Origin: Nitrosomonas eutropha
GTDB lineage: Bacteria; Pseudomonadota; Gammaproteobacteria; Burkholderiales; Nitrosomonadaceae
NCBI GenBank assembly: GCA_014584635.1
Contig: JACTML010000214.1
Coordinates: forward strand, 1 to 9,837
Length of the DNA: 9,837 nt
Direction: 5' to 3'
The notes beneath the pieces were generated by a model, which was given only the letters and a program-made list of their open reading frames with translations, made no database searches and was not told the DNA's origin. The position numbers and the translations under genes are program-made. This document shows positions 1 through 6,578 of this stretch, piece after piece. The stretch's first letter is position 1. The number at the start of each line of letters is the position of its first letter.

Positions 1-830
1 TTGTGTCCAGCCTGAGCCAGTAATCTGTCCAGTATGGAAACGGGCAGGATGCGTTTGAGAAAACCGAACATATGTGTTGGAAAGGTCACGTAGTAACGGG
101 CCTTGGGGGGATTAGATTCCAGTGCCTGTACTACTTTTTCCAGCACAGCGCCCGGGGGAAGGGTGAAAGGAACAGTGGGTCCAAGCTTGTTGAGTCGATC
201 ACGAACAACGGTGTACTTCTCGCGATGAATACTGTTTTCGATGTCGATGTCACGTTCAAACGCTTTCATTGCGTTGGCGCGAAATTTTGTGGAAATTGGC
301 CCTGGTTCAATCAGGCTGACGAAAATACCACTTCCCCTCAGCTCCAGTCGCAAGGTGTCACTCCAACCTTCAATTGCAAATTTGGAAGCATTGTATGCCC
401 CGCGAAATGGCATGGCAGCAAAGCCAAGTATCGAACTGTTTTGTACGATACGACCATATCCTTGTGCGCGCATGACAGGCAGGATCAGGTTGGTCAGCTC
501 CAGCCAGCCGAAGAAGTTGGTTTCAAACTGGGCGCGCAAAGCTTCTCGACTGAGATCTTCAGCTGCTCCTGGTAATCCATATCCACCGTTGTTAAACAAT
601 GCATATAACTGGCCGTTGCTGCGATTTAGAGTCTCTTCAACGGCGCGGCGAATCGAGCTGGAATCATTGAGATCAAGCTGAAAACTTTCTAATCCTTCTG
701 CAAGTAGCATTTCGACACTTTCCTGTCTGCGGGCGGTGGCAAAAACGCGATAGCCGCGTGCCTGTAATCCGTGCGCAGTACAATAACCAATACCACTGGA
801 ACAGCCGGTGATCAATATGGTTTTTTTCAT
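1..830 (-). CDS. YbbO-like short-chain dehydrogenase/reductase (3' end outside window)
   Basis: I read 276 codons from ATG at 830 down to the left edge with no stop, so the C-terminus is missing. It is a classical SDR with a Rossmann fold. The cofactor loop is TGCSSGIG (residues 8-15), the NNGG variant of the NNAG motif is at 80-83, the conserved Asn is N105, catalytic Ser is S133, and the active-site YNASK has Y146 and K150. R34 and R35 after the second beta strand suggest NADP(H) over NAD(H). The overall pattern, including SLIEPGPI and a C-terminal LKRILP stretch, resembles E. coli YbbO, an NADP-dependent aldehyde reductase, so probably only a few residues are missing. Substrate is unknown. 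The start lies 3 bp after the stop of the upstream carbonic anhydrase gene and has no good Shine-Dalgarno, which suggests translational coupling in one operon. Family assignment is sure, the substrate is not. Confidence 0.9.
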   Translation of the reverse strand, partial: MKKTILITGCSSGIGYCTAHGLQARGYRVFATARRQESVEMLLAEGLESFQLDLNDSSSIRRAVEETLNRSNGQLYALFNNGGYGLPGAAEDLSREALRAQFETNFFGWLELTNLILPVMRAQGYGRIVQNSSILGFAAMPFRGAYNASKFAIEGWSDTLRLELRGSGIFVSLIEPGPISTKFRANAMKAFERDIDIENSIHREKYTVVRDRLNKLGPTVPFTLPPGAVLEKVVQALESNPPKARYYVTFPTHMFGFLKRILPVSILDRLLAQAGH

Positions 831-833
831 AGG

Positions 834-1394
834 CTAAAGTTCGTTCTGGATACGTTTATACCCTTGTACAAGTGAATTGTTCGTTCGAGCAACATCTTCA
901 GAAAATTCGGACGCCCAGGGCGATACTTTTTTAACTGAAGCCAGGTCAGTTTTAGGACCAATGCGTTGCGTAGAGGGCACATAAAAGCCTGCTGGCAGAT
1001 TGCAACCATCAACAACCGAATTATGGCGGACAACGCATCCTTCTCCGATTGTGCAGTTGAACAGCACACTGTTAAATCCGACGAATACTCCGGGACCAAC
1101 AGTGCAGGGGCCATGTACAATAGCGCGGTGAGCAATTGATGTTCTTTCTCCAATAGTCACGGCAGCACCCGATTTGGAATGTATGACCACGCCATCCTGA
1201 ATATTGGAATGTGCACCAATTGTTATAGGCTCCATATTACCGGATTCGTCCACTTCATCTGCCCGAATAACAACGTATGGTCCAATAAATACGTTTTCAT
1301 GAACAATAACGCGCCCGCAAAGAATGGCGGTGGGATCAATAAAAGCGTTTTCGTGGACGACCGGCAGATCACCTGAAGGGTTTTTTCTAATCAT
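834..1394 (-). CDS. Gamma-class (Cam/CamH-type) carbonic anhydrase
   Basis: 186 aa left-handed beta-helix protein built of hexapeptide repeats. It should catalyse reversible hydration of CO2 to bicarbonate as a trimer with metal at subunit interfaces. Seen directly: the three expected metal ligands H72, H89 and H94 in NIQDGVVIH and SIAHRAIVHG; R44, D46 and E47 in VIRADE; and N64, Q66 and D67. These align with the catalytic set of Methanosarcina Cam (R59, D61, E62, N73, Q75, H81, H117, H122). The C-terminal helix with TNNSLVQGYK also looks like Cam. The acidic loop that carries Cam's proton-shuttle glutamate after the first His is missing: there is only a short SKSGAA turn, as in CamH-type enzymes. 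No signal peptide is visible, so it is probably cytoplasmic. It is the first gene of a two-gene unit with the dehydrogenase. No clear Shine-Dalgarno precedes the ATG. A non-catalytic beta-helix role is possible but unlikely with all ligands kept. Confidence 0.85.
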   Translation of the reverse strand: MIRKNPSGDLPVVHENAFIDPTAILCGRVIVHENVFIGPYVVIRADEVDESGNMEPITIGAHSNIQDGVVIHSKSGAAVTIGERTSIAHRAIVHGPCTVGPGVFVGFNSVLFNCTIGEGCVVRHNSVVDGCNLPAGFYVPSTQRIGPKTDLASVKKVSPWASEFSEDVARTNNSLVQGYKRIQNEL

Positions 1395-1424
1395 GATAAT
1401 TTCAGAGTAACGTTATAAGTAGCG

Positions 1425-1901
1425 ATGGATATCTATGACTATGGCGTAAAGACGATTGATGGACAGCATAAACTGCTTGGGGATTATAAAGGCAAAGTCT
1501 TGCTGATAGTAAATACAGCGAGTAAATGCGGGTTTACACCGCAATATCAGGGGCTGGAAGCACTTTATCAAAAATATAAGGATCGGGGACTGGTTGTACT
1601 CGCTTTTCCCTGTAATCAGTTTGGTCACCAGGAACCGGGTAATGAGCACGAGATTCAGGAATTTTGCTCATCCAGCTACGCTATCAGCTTTCCGTTGTTT
1701 GCGAAGATCGAAGTAAATGGTGCGAATGCTCATCCGCTCTATCAGTACCTGAAGAATGAAAAACCGGGAGTGCTGGGTTCCAGGGGCATTAAATGGAATT
1801 TCACCAAATTTCTGGTAGATAAAACCGGAAAAGTTGTCAAACGGTATGCGTCAACTGACAAACCGGAGGCGTTGGTCGAAGATATTGAACATCTGCTTTG
1901 A
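1425..1901 (+). CDS. Glutathione peroxidase family protein (Cys-type, probably thioredoxin-dependent)
   Basis: 158 aa, full length for bacterial GPx/BtuE-like enzymes, which reduce hydrogen peroxide and organic or lipid hydroperoxides. Seen: peroxidatic C35 in NTASKCGFTPQ, catalytic Q69 in FPCNQFGHQEPG, and W124-N125 in KWNFTKFL, giving the full Cys-Gln-Trp-Asn tetrad. C35 stands where animal enzymes have selenocysteine. C81 sits where the resolving cysteine of two-Cys, thioredoxin-dependent members lies, so thioredoxin is a more likely reductant than glutathione despite the family name. No signal peptide is seen, so it is likely cytoplasmic. The ATG at 1425 matches the usual family N-terminus, but no Shine-Dalgarno precedes it; a TATAAG element 5 bp upstream could be a -10 that would make the mRNA leaderless. 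The glycosylase gene follows with almost no gap. Confidence 0.93.
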   Translation: MDIYDYGVKTIDGQHKLLGDYKGKVLLIVNTASKCGFTPQYQGLEALYQKYKDRGLVVLAFPCNQFGHQEPGNEHEIQEFCSSSYAISFPLFAKIEVNGANAHPLYQYLKNEKPGVLGSRGIKWNFTKFLVDKTGKVVKRYASTDKPEALVEDIEHLL

Positions 1902-1916
1902 TTGCGTTTGGTTTAT

Positions 1917-2486
1917 ATGAATCCGGCTTCATCCCTTAACATCGATTTTTCAGCTCCCCCGGCTGAGGTGGCCCATTCCCTGATAGGTGTGACGCTTATG
2001 CTAAATGGCGTGGGCGGGCGCATTGTGGAGGTGGAGGCCTATGATTATGAAGATCCTGCGTCGCACTGTTTTGGTGGAATGACACCGCGTAATCAGGTGA
2101 TGTTCGGGCCACCTTGTCATGCGTATGTTTATCGTTCTTATGGAATACACTGGTGTTTCAATATCGTGTGTTGTCCGCCGGGACATGGTGCCGGTGTTTT
2201 GATTCGGGCACTGGAACCACTGGCAGGACTGGATATGATGCGGGCACGGCGTGGACTGGATAATATACGCTTGCTTTGTGCCGGCCCGGGACGTCTCTGC
2301 CAGGCGCTGGGAATTACTATGGCATGTAGCGGCATGCCGGTTGATGCTCTTCCATTTCAGCTGTTGCCGGCAACAACCGCAGTAACGGTTGTCACCGGGC
2401 CGCGTATTGGTATTTCCAGGGCTAAGGAAACGCCCTGGCGTTTTGGGCTGGCAGGGTCTCGCTTTCTGAGTCGTCCGTTTCGTTGA
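1917..2486 (+). CDS. 3-methyladenine DNA glycosylase, AAG/MPG family
   Basis: 189 aa from ATG 1917. It should excise alkylated or deaminated purines (3-methyladenine, 7-methylguanine, hypoxanthine) in base-excision repair. The family signatures are in order: GRIVEVEAY with E40 (equivalent of catalytic Glu125 of human AAG) and Y42, ASH with H50, TPRN (56-59), YVYRSYG (70-76) with the tyrosine that intercalates or stacks, and VLIRALEP with the conserved Arg. Length is normal for bacterial members. Translation could begin at a TTG at 1902, directly after the stop of the peroxidase gene, adding five residues; I prefer the ATG because the extra residues are not typical of the family. Neither start has a strong Shine-Dalgarno, and coupling to the peroxidase gene is likely. 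It is unusually rich in cysteines around residues 80-86 (CFNIVCC), though this also occurs in relatives. A hairpin terminator follows about 50 bp downstream. Confidence 0.9.
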   Translation: MNPASSLNIDFSAPPAEVAHSLIGVTLMLNGVGGRIVEVEAYDYEDPASHCFGGMTPRNQVMFGPPCHAYVYRSYGIHWCFNIVCCPPGHGAGVLIRALEPLAGLDMMRARRGLDNIRLLCAGPGRLCQALGITMACSGMPVDALPFQLLPATTAVTVVTGPRIGISRAKETPWRFGLAGSRFLSRPFR

Positions 2487-2537
2487 GGAATCTCTGAAAA
2501 ACTGCCTGGCTGTTCCTCTGCGTGTTAAAGCCGGATT

Positions 2538-2569
2538 ACAGAAGGATAGAAGAAATTCCTTCTGTTTTT
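2538..2569 (+). terminator. Rho-independent terminator of the peroxidase-glycosylase unit
   Basis: A perfect 9-bp stem is formed by ACAGAAGGA (2538-2546) and TCCTTCTGT (2557-2565) with a 10-nt loop, and a run of five T (2565-2569) follows. The T run is on the plus strand only, so it serves the plus-strand genes. The minus-strand CBS genes that converge on it have no matching T tract. The stem is only moderately GC-rich. Confidence 0.75.
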
Positions 2570-2594
2570 ATAGTGTTTATCGAATTGATTTATC

Positions 2595-2978
2595 TCAGCT
2601 CTTTTCTACAACGTAGCGCAGAAGATCGGTTGAGGTGAGGATACCCCATGGTTGATTCTCTTCAGCCTGGATGATAAGGCTGTTGATTTTATTATCCAGC
2701 ATTGTCCGGATAGCTGTATTGATTTCAGTGGATGGCTTGATCACGATAGGGGCATCACTCATGAGATCCATGACAAGATGCTCGGTTTTAACATTTTTTG
2801 GATCATGCCTGGCGATTGACAAGTCTCTGTCGCTGAGTACACCCACCAGCTTTCCTCCATCCAGTACCGGAAGATGGTGGCAGGAAAATTCTTTCATCAT
2901 CTCCAGGGCTTTTTCAACAGAAATATCAAAGCCTATGGTTTGGGGCATGGGAGTCATAAGATCACGAACTTGTGTCAT
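2595..2978 (-). CDS. CBS-domain-pair protein B
   Basis: 127 aa consisting almost wholly of two CBS motifs (about residues 1-57 and 68-124), one Bateman module with no catalytic domain attached. Each CBS motif ends in the usual [S/T]-x-x-D ribose-phosphate contact: SDRD at 49-52 and TSTD at 115-118, so adenine nucleotide binding (AMP, ADP, ATP or SAM) is likely. A DLMTP-type opening (residues 6-10) and a second DLMSD at 71-75 fit the family. The start is well supported by GAGG six bases before the ATG. The ATG overlaps the stop of the upstream CBS gene as ATGA, so the two are translated together and may form a heterodimer. No transmembrane or DNA-binding part is seen. Target and ligand are unknown. 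Confidence 0.88.
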   Translation of the reverse strand: MTQVRDLMTPMPQTIGFDISVEKALEMMKEFSCHHLPVLDGGKLVGVLSDRDLSIARHDPKNVKTEHLVMDLMSDAPIVIKPSTEINTAIRTMLDNKINSLIIQAEENQPWGILTSTDLLRYVVEKS

Positions 2979-3385
2979 TTTCTGCCTCGTAATATTTCAA
3001 CCAGTACATCCAGGGCATCAGTTACCGTGAATATGCCCTGCAAATCGCCGTTTTTGTTTGCTACCAGCACACTACCAATCTTTTTCTCTGACATTTCCAG
3101 AATGACATCTTCAATGGAAGTATCACTCTGAAAAGTAACAGGATCAGGAGTCATCAGATCGTTTGCCCTGACCAGGAATTTTTCACGGGCGCTTAATGCT
3201 GAAACAATTCTGAGATCCCGCTCGCTGACGATTCCCGTTATTTTGCCATCCGACATTATAGGAATATGGCGAACTTTGAGATTTTTGACGATATCCAGCA
3301 ATTCGTCGATCGAGCTGTCTTCACGCGCGGTGACCGGATAGGGCGTGGTAAATTCTTGAATTGGTAATTCCAGTTTCGTGCTCAT
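2975..3385 (-). CDS. CBS-domain-pair protein A
   Basis: 136 aa from the preferred ATG at 3385; a second tandem-CBS-only protein. The CBS motifs span roughly residues 8-62 and 73-131. The nucleotide-contact motifs are SERD (54-57) and TVTD (120-123), both intact. It is clearly related to, but diverged from, protein B encoded just downstream, so the pair probably arose by duplication. Three in-frame ATGs lie at 3397, 3391 and 3385. A GGAG at 3395-3392 sits six bases before the 3385 ATG and overlaps the others, so 3385 is the likely start and the longer reading (MEMF...) is not needed. The stop overlaps the start of protein B by 4 bp. Sole CBS pairs usually act as energy or nucleotide sensors controlling a partner; none is identifiable here. 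Confidence 0.88.
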   Translation of the reverse strand: MSTKLELPIQEFTTPYPVTAREDSSIDELLDIVKNLKVRHIPIMSDGKITGIVSERDLRIVSALSAREKFLVRANDLMTPDPVTFQSDTSIEDVILEMSEKKIGSVLVANKNGDLQGIFTVTDALDVLVEILRGRK

Positions 3386-3391
3386 AAACAT

Positions 3392-3395
3392 CTCC
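3392..3395 (-). promoter_or_regulatory. Shine-Dalgarno deciding the start of CBS protein A
   Basis: GGAG on the minus strand, six bases before the ATG at 3385. It lies within the first two upstream ATG codons (3397 and 3391), which makes those starts unlikely. Confidence 0.7.
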
Positions 3396-3406
3396 ATATG
3401 CGTGAA

Positions 3407-3425
3407 CTGGTTTGAGTTATACCAG
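3407..3425 (-). promoter_or_regulatory. Candidate extended -10 promoter and inverted repeat before the CBS pair
   Basis: On the minus strand TGG-TATAAC (3424-3416) resembles an extended -10 element. No good -35 is visible at 17-18 bp. An inverted repeat CTGGT-N9-ACCAG (3407-3411 and 3421-3425) overlaps it and could be an operator or chance. Transcription would begin near 3409, about 24 bases before the ATG at 3385. The CBS genes could instead be read through from yhbY, 77-89 bp upstream, since no terminator is seen between them. Confidence 0.3.
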
Positions 3426-3474
3426 ATCGTAAAGTATTAGGGAATCTCGTTCAGGTGAAATGAAAGCTGGTTGT

Positions 3475-3855
3475 TTATTTTCTTGCCGGTGTCCTTTTTG
3501 CTTGCGATCGGGATCCGGGTTTGCGTTTGGGATCACGACCGGGTTTGGCTGTATCCGAAGCTACGGTTGCTGTGCTTTTCTTGTCCGGGTTGGTCCGGTA
3601 TATAATTAAAATCTTGCCGATCTGCTTGATGGGCGCAGCATTCAGAGAAAGGCAAATTTGCTCCAGCAGATAAGCCCTTTGATCCCGATCGCCTTCAAGT
3701 ACTTTGACCTTGATAAGCTCATGCTTCAAAAGGCTGCGATCCAGTTCACTGATAACGTTTTCCGCTAACCCGTCCTTGCCGATTGTTACGACAGGATTCA
3801 GGTGATGTGCACTGGCAACAAGCTGACGGCGTAGCGCCATATCAAGTTCAAGCAT
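3475..3855 (-). CDS. yhbY: YhbY, ribosome-assembly RNA-binding protein (CRM domain)
   Basis: 126 aa. Residues 1-88 form a CRS1-YhbY (CRM) domain, a small alpha-beta RNA-binding fold related to the C-terminal domain of IF3. Seen: the GxxG loop GKDG (26-29), HELIKVKV (45-52) and the closing IKQIGKILIIYR (76-87). In E. coli YhbY binds pre-50S particles and helps large-subunit assembly. Residues 89-126 are a lysine/arginine/serine/proline-rich, likely disordered basic tail, longer than in the roughly 97-residue E. coli protein and probably an extra RNA contact; such tails are usual in beta-proteobacteria. AAGGA shortly before the ATG at 3855 supports that start; a second in-frame ATG at 3840 is less well placed. 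It is divergent from rlmE across 34 bp, a conserved arrangement that fits a shared ribosome-maturation role. Confidence 0.93.
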   Translation of the reverse strand: MLELDMALRRQLVASAHHLNPVVTIGKDGLAENVISELDRSLLKHELIKVKVLEGDRDQRAYLLEQICLSLNAAPIKQIGKILIIYRTNPDKKSTATVASDTAKPGRDPKRKPGSRSQAKRTPARK

Positions 3856-3889
3856 AAATTTCCTTCTTTAAAGCACCGGATTTTACCTG

Positions 3890-4510
3890 ATGAAATCAGC
3901 CAGAACCAGCAGAGCCTGGATAAGAGCGCATATCAACGATAGCTTTGTTCGCAAGGCCAACCACGAGGGCTATCGCTCACGTGCAGCCTACAAATTACAG
4001 GAAATTGCCGAACGCGATGCGCTTTTTATGCCAGGTATGACTGTTGTTGATCTGGGGGCGGCACCAGGCAGCTGGTCGCAAGTAGCGCTTGAATCCGTCG
4101 GAGCAGCAGGGAGGGTGTTTGCGCTGGATATGTTAGATATGGCGCCTTTGCCTGGGGTGACCTTTATTAAAGGAGATTTTCGCAAAGATGATGTTCTGGC
4201 TGAGCTGGAGAAAGCGCTGGATGGAAAACGGGCAGATCTTGTAATTTCCGATATGGCACCCAATCTTACCGGTATCCGGGTCAGTGATCAGGCGCATGGC
4301 ATGTATCTGGCCGAGCTTGCCTTGGCGTTCTGCCGTGAACATTTGAACCCCGGTAAAAATTTCCTTGTCAAAGTATTTCAGGGAAGTGACTTTGAAACAT
4401 TCCGGCAATCAATGCAGGCTGATTTTGCAAAGGTCGTCATCAGGAAACCAAAGGCTTCGCGAGATCGCAGTAAAGAGCTATATTTACTGGGACTGGAAAA
4501 AATAATCTGA
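3890..4510 (+). CDS. rlmE: 23S rRNA 2'-O-ribose methyltransferase (U2552) RlmE/FtsJ
   Basis: 206 aa, normal for RlmE (E. coli 209). It methylates the ribose of U2552 in the A-loop of 23S rRNA using S-adenosylmethionine, a late step in 50S maturation. The Rossmann methyltransferase SAM loop is DLGAAPGSW (54-62), followed by ALD (78-80) and the GDF (95-97) contact. The catalytic K-D-K-E tetrad is K35, D121, K161 and E196, each exactly three less than in E. coli (K38, D124, K164, E199). The SRAAYKL, SDMAPN and VKVFQG motifs are all present. No clear Shine-Dalgarno precedes ATG 3890, but the N-terminus fits the family. ftsH follows after 85 bp, the classic rlmE-ftsH pair. The short divergent gap implies its promoter overlaps the yhbY coding region or start. 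Confidence 0.96.
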   Translation: MKSARTSRAWIRAHINDSFVRKANHEGYRSRAAYKLQEIAERDALFMPGMTVVDLGAAPGSWSQVALESVGAAGRVFALDMLDMAPLPGVTFIKGDFRKDDVLAELEKALDGKRADLVISDMAPNLTGIRVSDQAHGMYLAELALAFCREHLNPGKNFLVKVFQGSDFETFRQSMQADFAKVVIRKPKASRDRSKELYLLGLEKII

Positions 4511-4584
4511 TAGACTGCGGTAATAGTTCTGTAATAAATAAACCACAGCGTTTCAAATACTGGGTTTCGTCGAGAAGCAAAATT

Positions 4585-4590
4585 GAGGAG
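4585..4590 (+). promoter_or_regulatory. Strong Shine-Dalgarno of ftsH
   Basis: GAGGAG with a 5-base spacer before ATG 4596. It is the strongest ribosome-binding site in the window and fixes the ftsH start. In the 85-bp rlmE-ftsH gap I see no convincing promoter pair or heat-shock-type promoter. Confidence 0.8.
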
Positions 4591-4595
4591 CTAAC

Positions 4596-6512
4596 ATGAA
4601 TAATTTAATTAAAAACATGGCGATCTGGCTGGTGATTGCATTGGTGCTGATGACAGTATTCAATCAGTTTTCCACTCGGCAGCCATCCCAACCTCCCATG
4701 GAATATTCACAGTTTATCAGTGAAATGCACCAGGGCAGGATAGCCAAGGTAGTCATTGATGGCCGCACCTTAAGAGGATCAAAAACAGATGGTCGTTCAT
4801 TTATTGTCCATTCACCTTCCGATCCGTGGCTGGTAAGTGATCTGTTAAAAGCGGGTGTGGCAGTGGAAGCCAAGCCGGAAGAAGAACCTTCCATGCTGAT
4901 GAGCATACTTGTGTCATGGTTCCCGATGTTGCTGCTGATTGCTGTCTGGATCTTTTTCATGCGCCAGATGCAGGGAGGCGGTCGCAGCGGTGGTGCTTTC
5001 TCGTTTGGGAAAAGCAAGGCCAGAATGCTTGATCATAAAAATAACAATGTGACCTTTGCGGACGTGGCTGGTTGTGAGGAAGCCAAGGAAGAAGTTGCCG
5101 AACTGGTAGAATTCTTGAGAGATCCTTCCCGGTTTCAGAAACTGGGTGGCCGCATTCCTCGTGGCGTATTGATGTGCGGTAATCCGGGAACGGGTAAGAC
5201 GCTGCTGGCGCGTGCAATTGCCGGTGAAGCGAAAGTTCCGTTTTTCAGTATTTCCGGTTCGGATTTCGTCGAAATGTTCGTGGGTGTTGGTGCCTCTAGA
5301 GTAAGAGATATGTTCGAGCAGGCAAAAAAACATGCACCCTGCATCATTTTTATTGATGAGATCGACGCAGTAGGTCGTCAGCGTGGTGCCGGCCTGGGTG
5401 GAGGAAATGATGAACGCGAGCAGACGTTGAACCAGCTGCTGGTTGAAATGGATGGTTTTGAAGGCAATATGGGCGTGATTGTGATTGCTGCCACCAACCG
5501 TCCGGATGTGCTGGATCCCGCTTTGTTGCGTCCCGGCCGGTTTGACAGACAGGTGGTTGTTCCGTTACCGGATATTCGCGGTCGGGAACAGATTCTGCAG
5601 GTGCATATGCGTAAGGTTCCTGTTTCTCCTGATGTAAAAGCCAGTGTTCTGGCAAGGGGAACACCTGGTATGTCAGGAGCGGATCTGGCCAATCTGGTGA
5701 ACGAAGCAGCGCTGTTTGCTGCCCGGGCCAATAAACGTCTGGTCGATATGGACGATTTTGAACGTGCCAAAGACAAGATCCTGATGGGAGCTGAACGGCG
5801 CTCTGTTGTTATGCCGGAGAATGAACGGCGCAATACCGCCTATCATGAATCGGGACATGCAGTGGTTGCTTATTTGCTGCCAAAAACTGATCCGGTGCAT
5901 AAGGTTTCCATTATTCCTCGTGGACGGGCATTGGGCGTAACCATGCAGCTTCCGACCGAGGATCGGTTCAGTATGGATCGTGACCAGATTCTGCAGACAA
6001 TTGCTGTTATGTTTGGTGGTCGTATTGCGGAAGAAGTGTTCATGAATCAAATGACAACGGGAGCTTCCAACGACTTCGAGCGCGCTACCGATACCGCTCG
6101 CAAAATGGTAACGCAATGGGGTATGTCTGAAGCGTTGGGACCCATGGTATATGGTGAAAATGAGGGTGAGGTATTTCTTGGACGTTCTGTTACGACCCAG
6201 AAAAATCTGAGTGAAGCAACCATGCAAAAAGTTGATGCCGAGATTCGCCGAATCGTCGATGAGCAATACGCGCTTGCACGCAAAATCATCGAGGAGAACA
6301 GGGATAAAATTGAAGCGATGACACAGGCATTACTTGAATGGGAGACGATAGACAGCGAACAGATCAAGGATATTATGGAAGGTCGTCCGCCACGTCCGCC
6401 GCAATCGCCCTCTTCCAAAGGCTCATCAGCCAGCAGCAGCGGTGAAGTCAAACAACCCGCAAGCGAGCCTGCTACAACGGAAGAAGCGCCGGCTCAAAAA
6501 GTGGAAGTTTAG
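4596..6512 (+). CDS. ftsH: ATP-dependent zinc metalloprotease FtsH
   Basis: 638 aa inner-membrane AAA+ protease (hexamer) that degrades misassembled membrane proteins and unstable cytoplasmic regulators. Two membrane helices (about 8-25 and 102-123) flank a periplasmic domain. The AAA+ module follows: Walker A GNPGTGKT (195-202), pore loop MFVG with F228, Walker B IIFIDE (250-255), and second region of homology about 300-320 with arginine fingers R312 and R315. The zinc site is HESGH (417-421), with D493 in ASNDFERAT as the likely third ligand. The tail after about 595 is Ser/Pro/Glu-rich and likely disordered. Two small departures from the commonest sequences are N196 for Pro in Walker A and S419 in HESGH; neither removes a catalytic residue. 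GAGGAG (4585-4590) sits five bases before the ATG. It follows rlmE and ends at a strong terminator before folP. Confidence 0.98.
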   Translation: MNNLIKNMAIWLVIALVLMTVFNQFSTRQPSQPPMEYSQFISEMHQGRIAKVVIDGRTLRGSKTDGRSFIVHSPSDPWLVSDLLKAGVAVEAKPEEEPSMLMSILVSWFPMLLLIAVWIFFMRQMQGGGRSGGAFSFGKSKARMLDHKNNNVTFADVAGCEEAKEEVAELVEFLRDPSRFQKLGGRIPRGVLMCGNPGTGKTLLARAIAGEAKVPFFSISGSDFVEMFVGVGASRVRDMFEQAKKHAPCIIFIDEIDAVGRQRGAGLGGGNDEREQTLNQLLVEMDGFEGNMGVIVIAATNRPDVLDPALLRPGRFDRQVVVPLPDIRGREQILQVHMRKVPVSPDVKASVLARGTPGMSGADLANLVNEAALFAARANKRLVDMDDFERAKDKILMGAERRSVVMPENERRNTAYHESGHAVVAYLLPKTDPVHKVSIIPRGRALGVTMQLPTEDRFSMDRDQILQTIAVMFGGRIAEEVFMNQMTTGASNDFERATDTARKMVTQWGMSEALGPMVYGENEGEVFLGRSVTTQKNLSEATMQKVDAEIRRIVDEQYALARKIIEENRDKIEAMTQALLEWETIDSEQIKDIMEGRPPRPPQSPSSKGSSASSSGEVKQPASEPATTEEAPAQKVEV

Positions 6513-6534
6513 AAAAATTATATATTTCTGATAG

Positions 6535-6569
6535 ATGGCCTGTACGGGTAAAACGTACAGGCCATTTTT
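6535..6569 (+). terminator. Strong hairpin terminator between ftsH and folP
   Basis: A perfect 12-bp stem is formed by ATGGCCTGTACG (6535-6546) and CGTACAGGCCAT (6554-6565), with a 7-nt loop (6547-6553) and T tract 6565-6569. It is a textbook intrinsic terminator for ftsH. It ends only 9 bases before the folP ATG, so folP transcription must either start very close by or read through it; partial termination (attenuation) is an alternative reading. Confidence 0.9.
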
Positions 6570-6578
6570 CTTGCCAAA

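Noticed and set aside
72..681. Plus-strand open frames in the first 700 bases
   Set aside because: They overlap the clear SDR gene on the minus strand and show no motifs; the SDR reading has all catalytic residues.
1388..1400. AT-rich palindrome ATCATGAT resembling part of a Fur box at the carbonic anhydrase start
   Set aside because: Too short, with poor agreement to a 19-bp Fur site, and it includes the start codon itself.
1902..1916. TTG start of the AAG glycosylase directly after the peroxidase stop
   Set aside because: It adds five residues that are not typical of the family, and the ATG at 1917 gives a normal length. Kept only as an alternative.
3386..3397. Longer start (MEMF...) for CBS protein A
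   Set aside because: The GGAG Shine-Dalgarno lies inside those codons and is ideally spaced for the ATG at 3385.
5673..6266. Minus-strand open frame (about 197 codons) opposite ftsH
   Set aside because: It is antisense to the AAA+/protease part of FtsH with no recognisable motif; a shadow frame.
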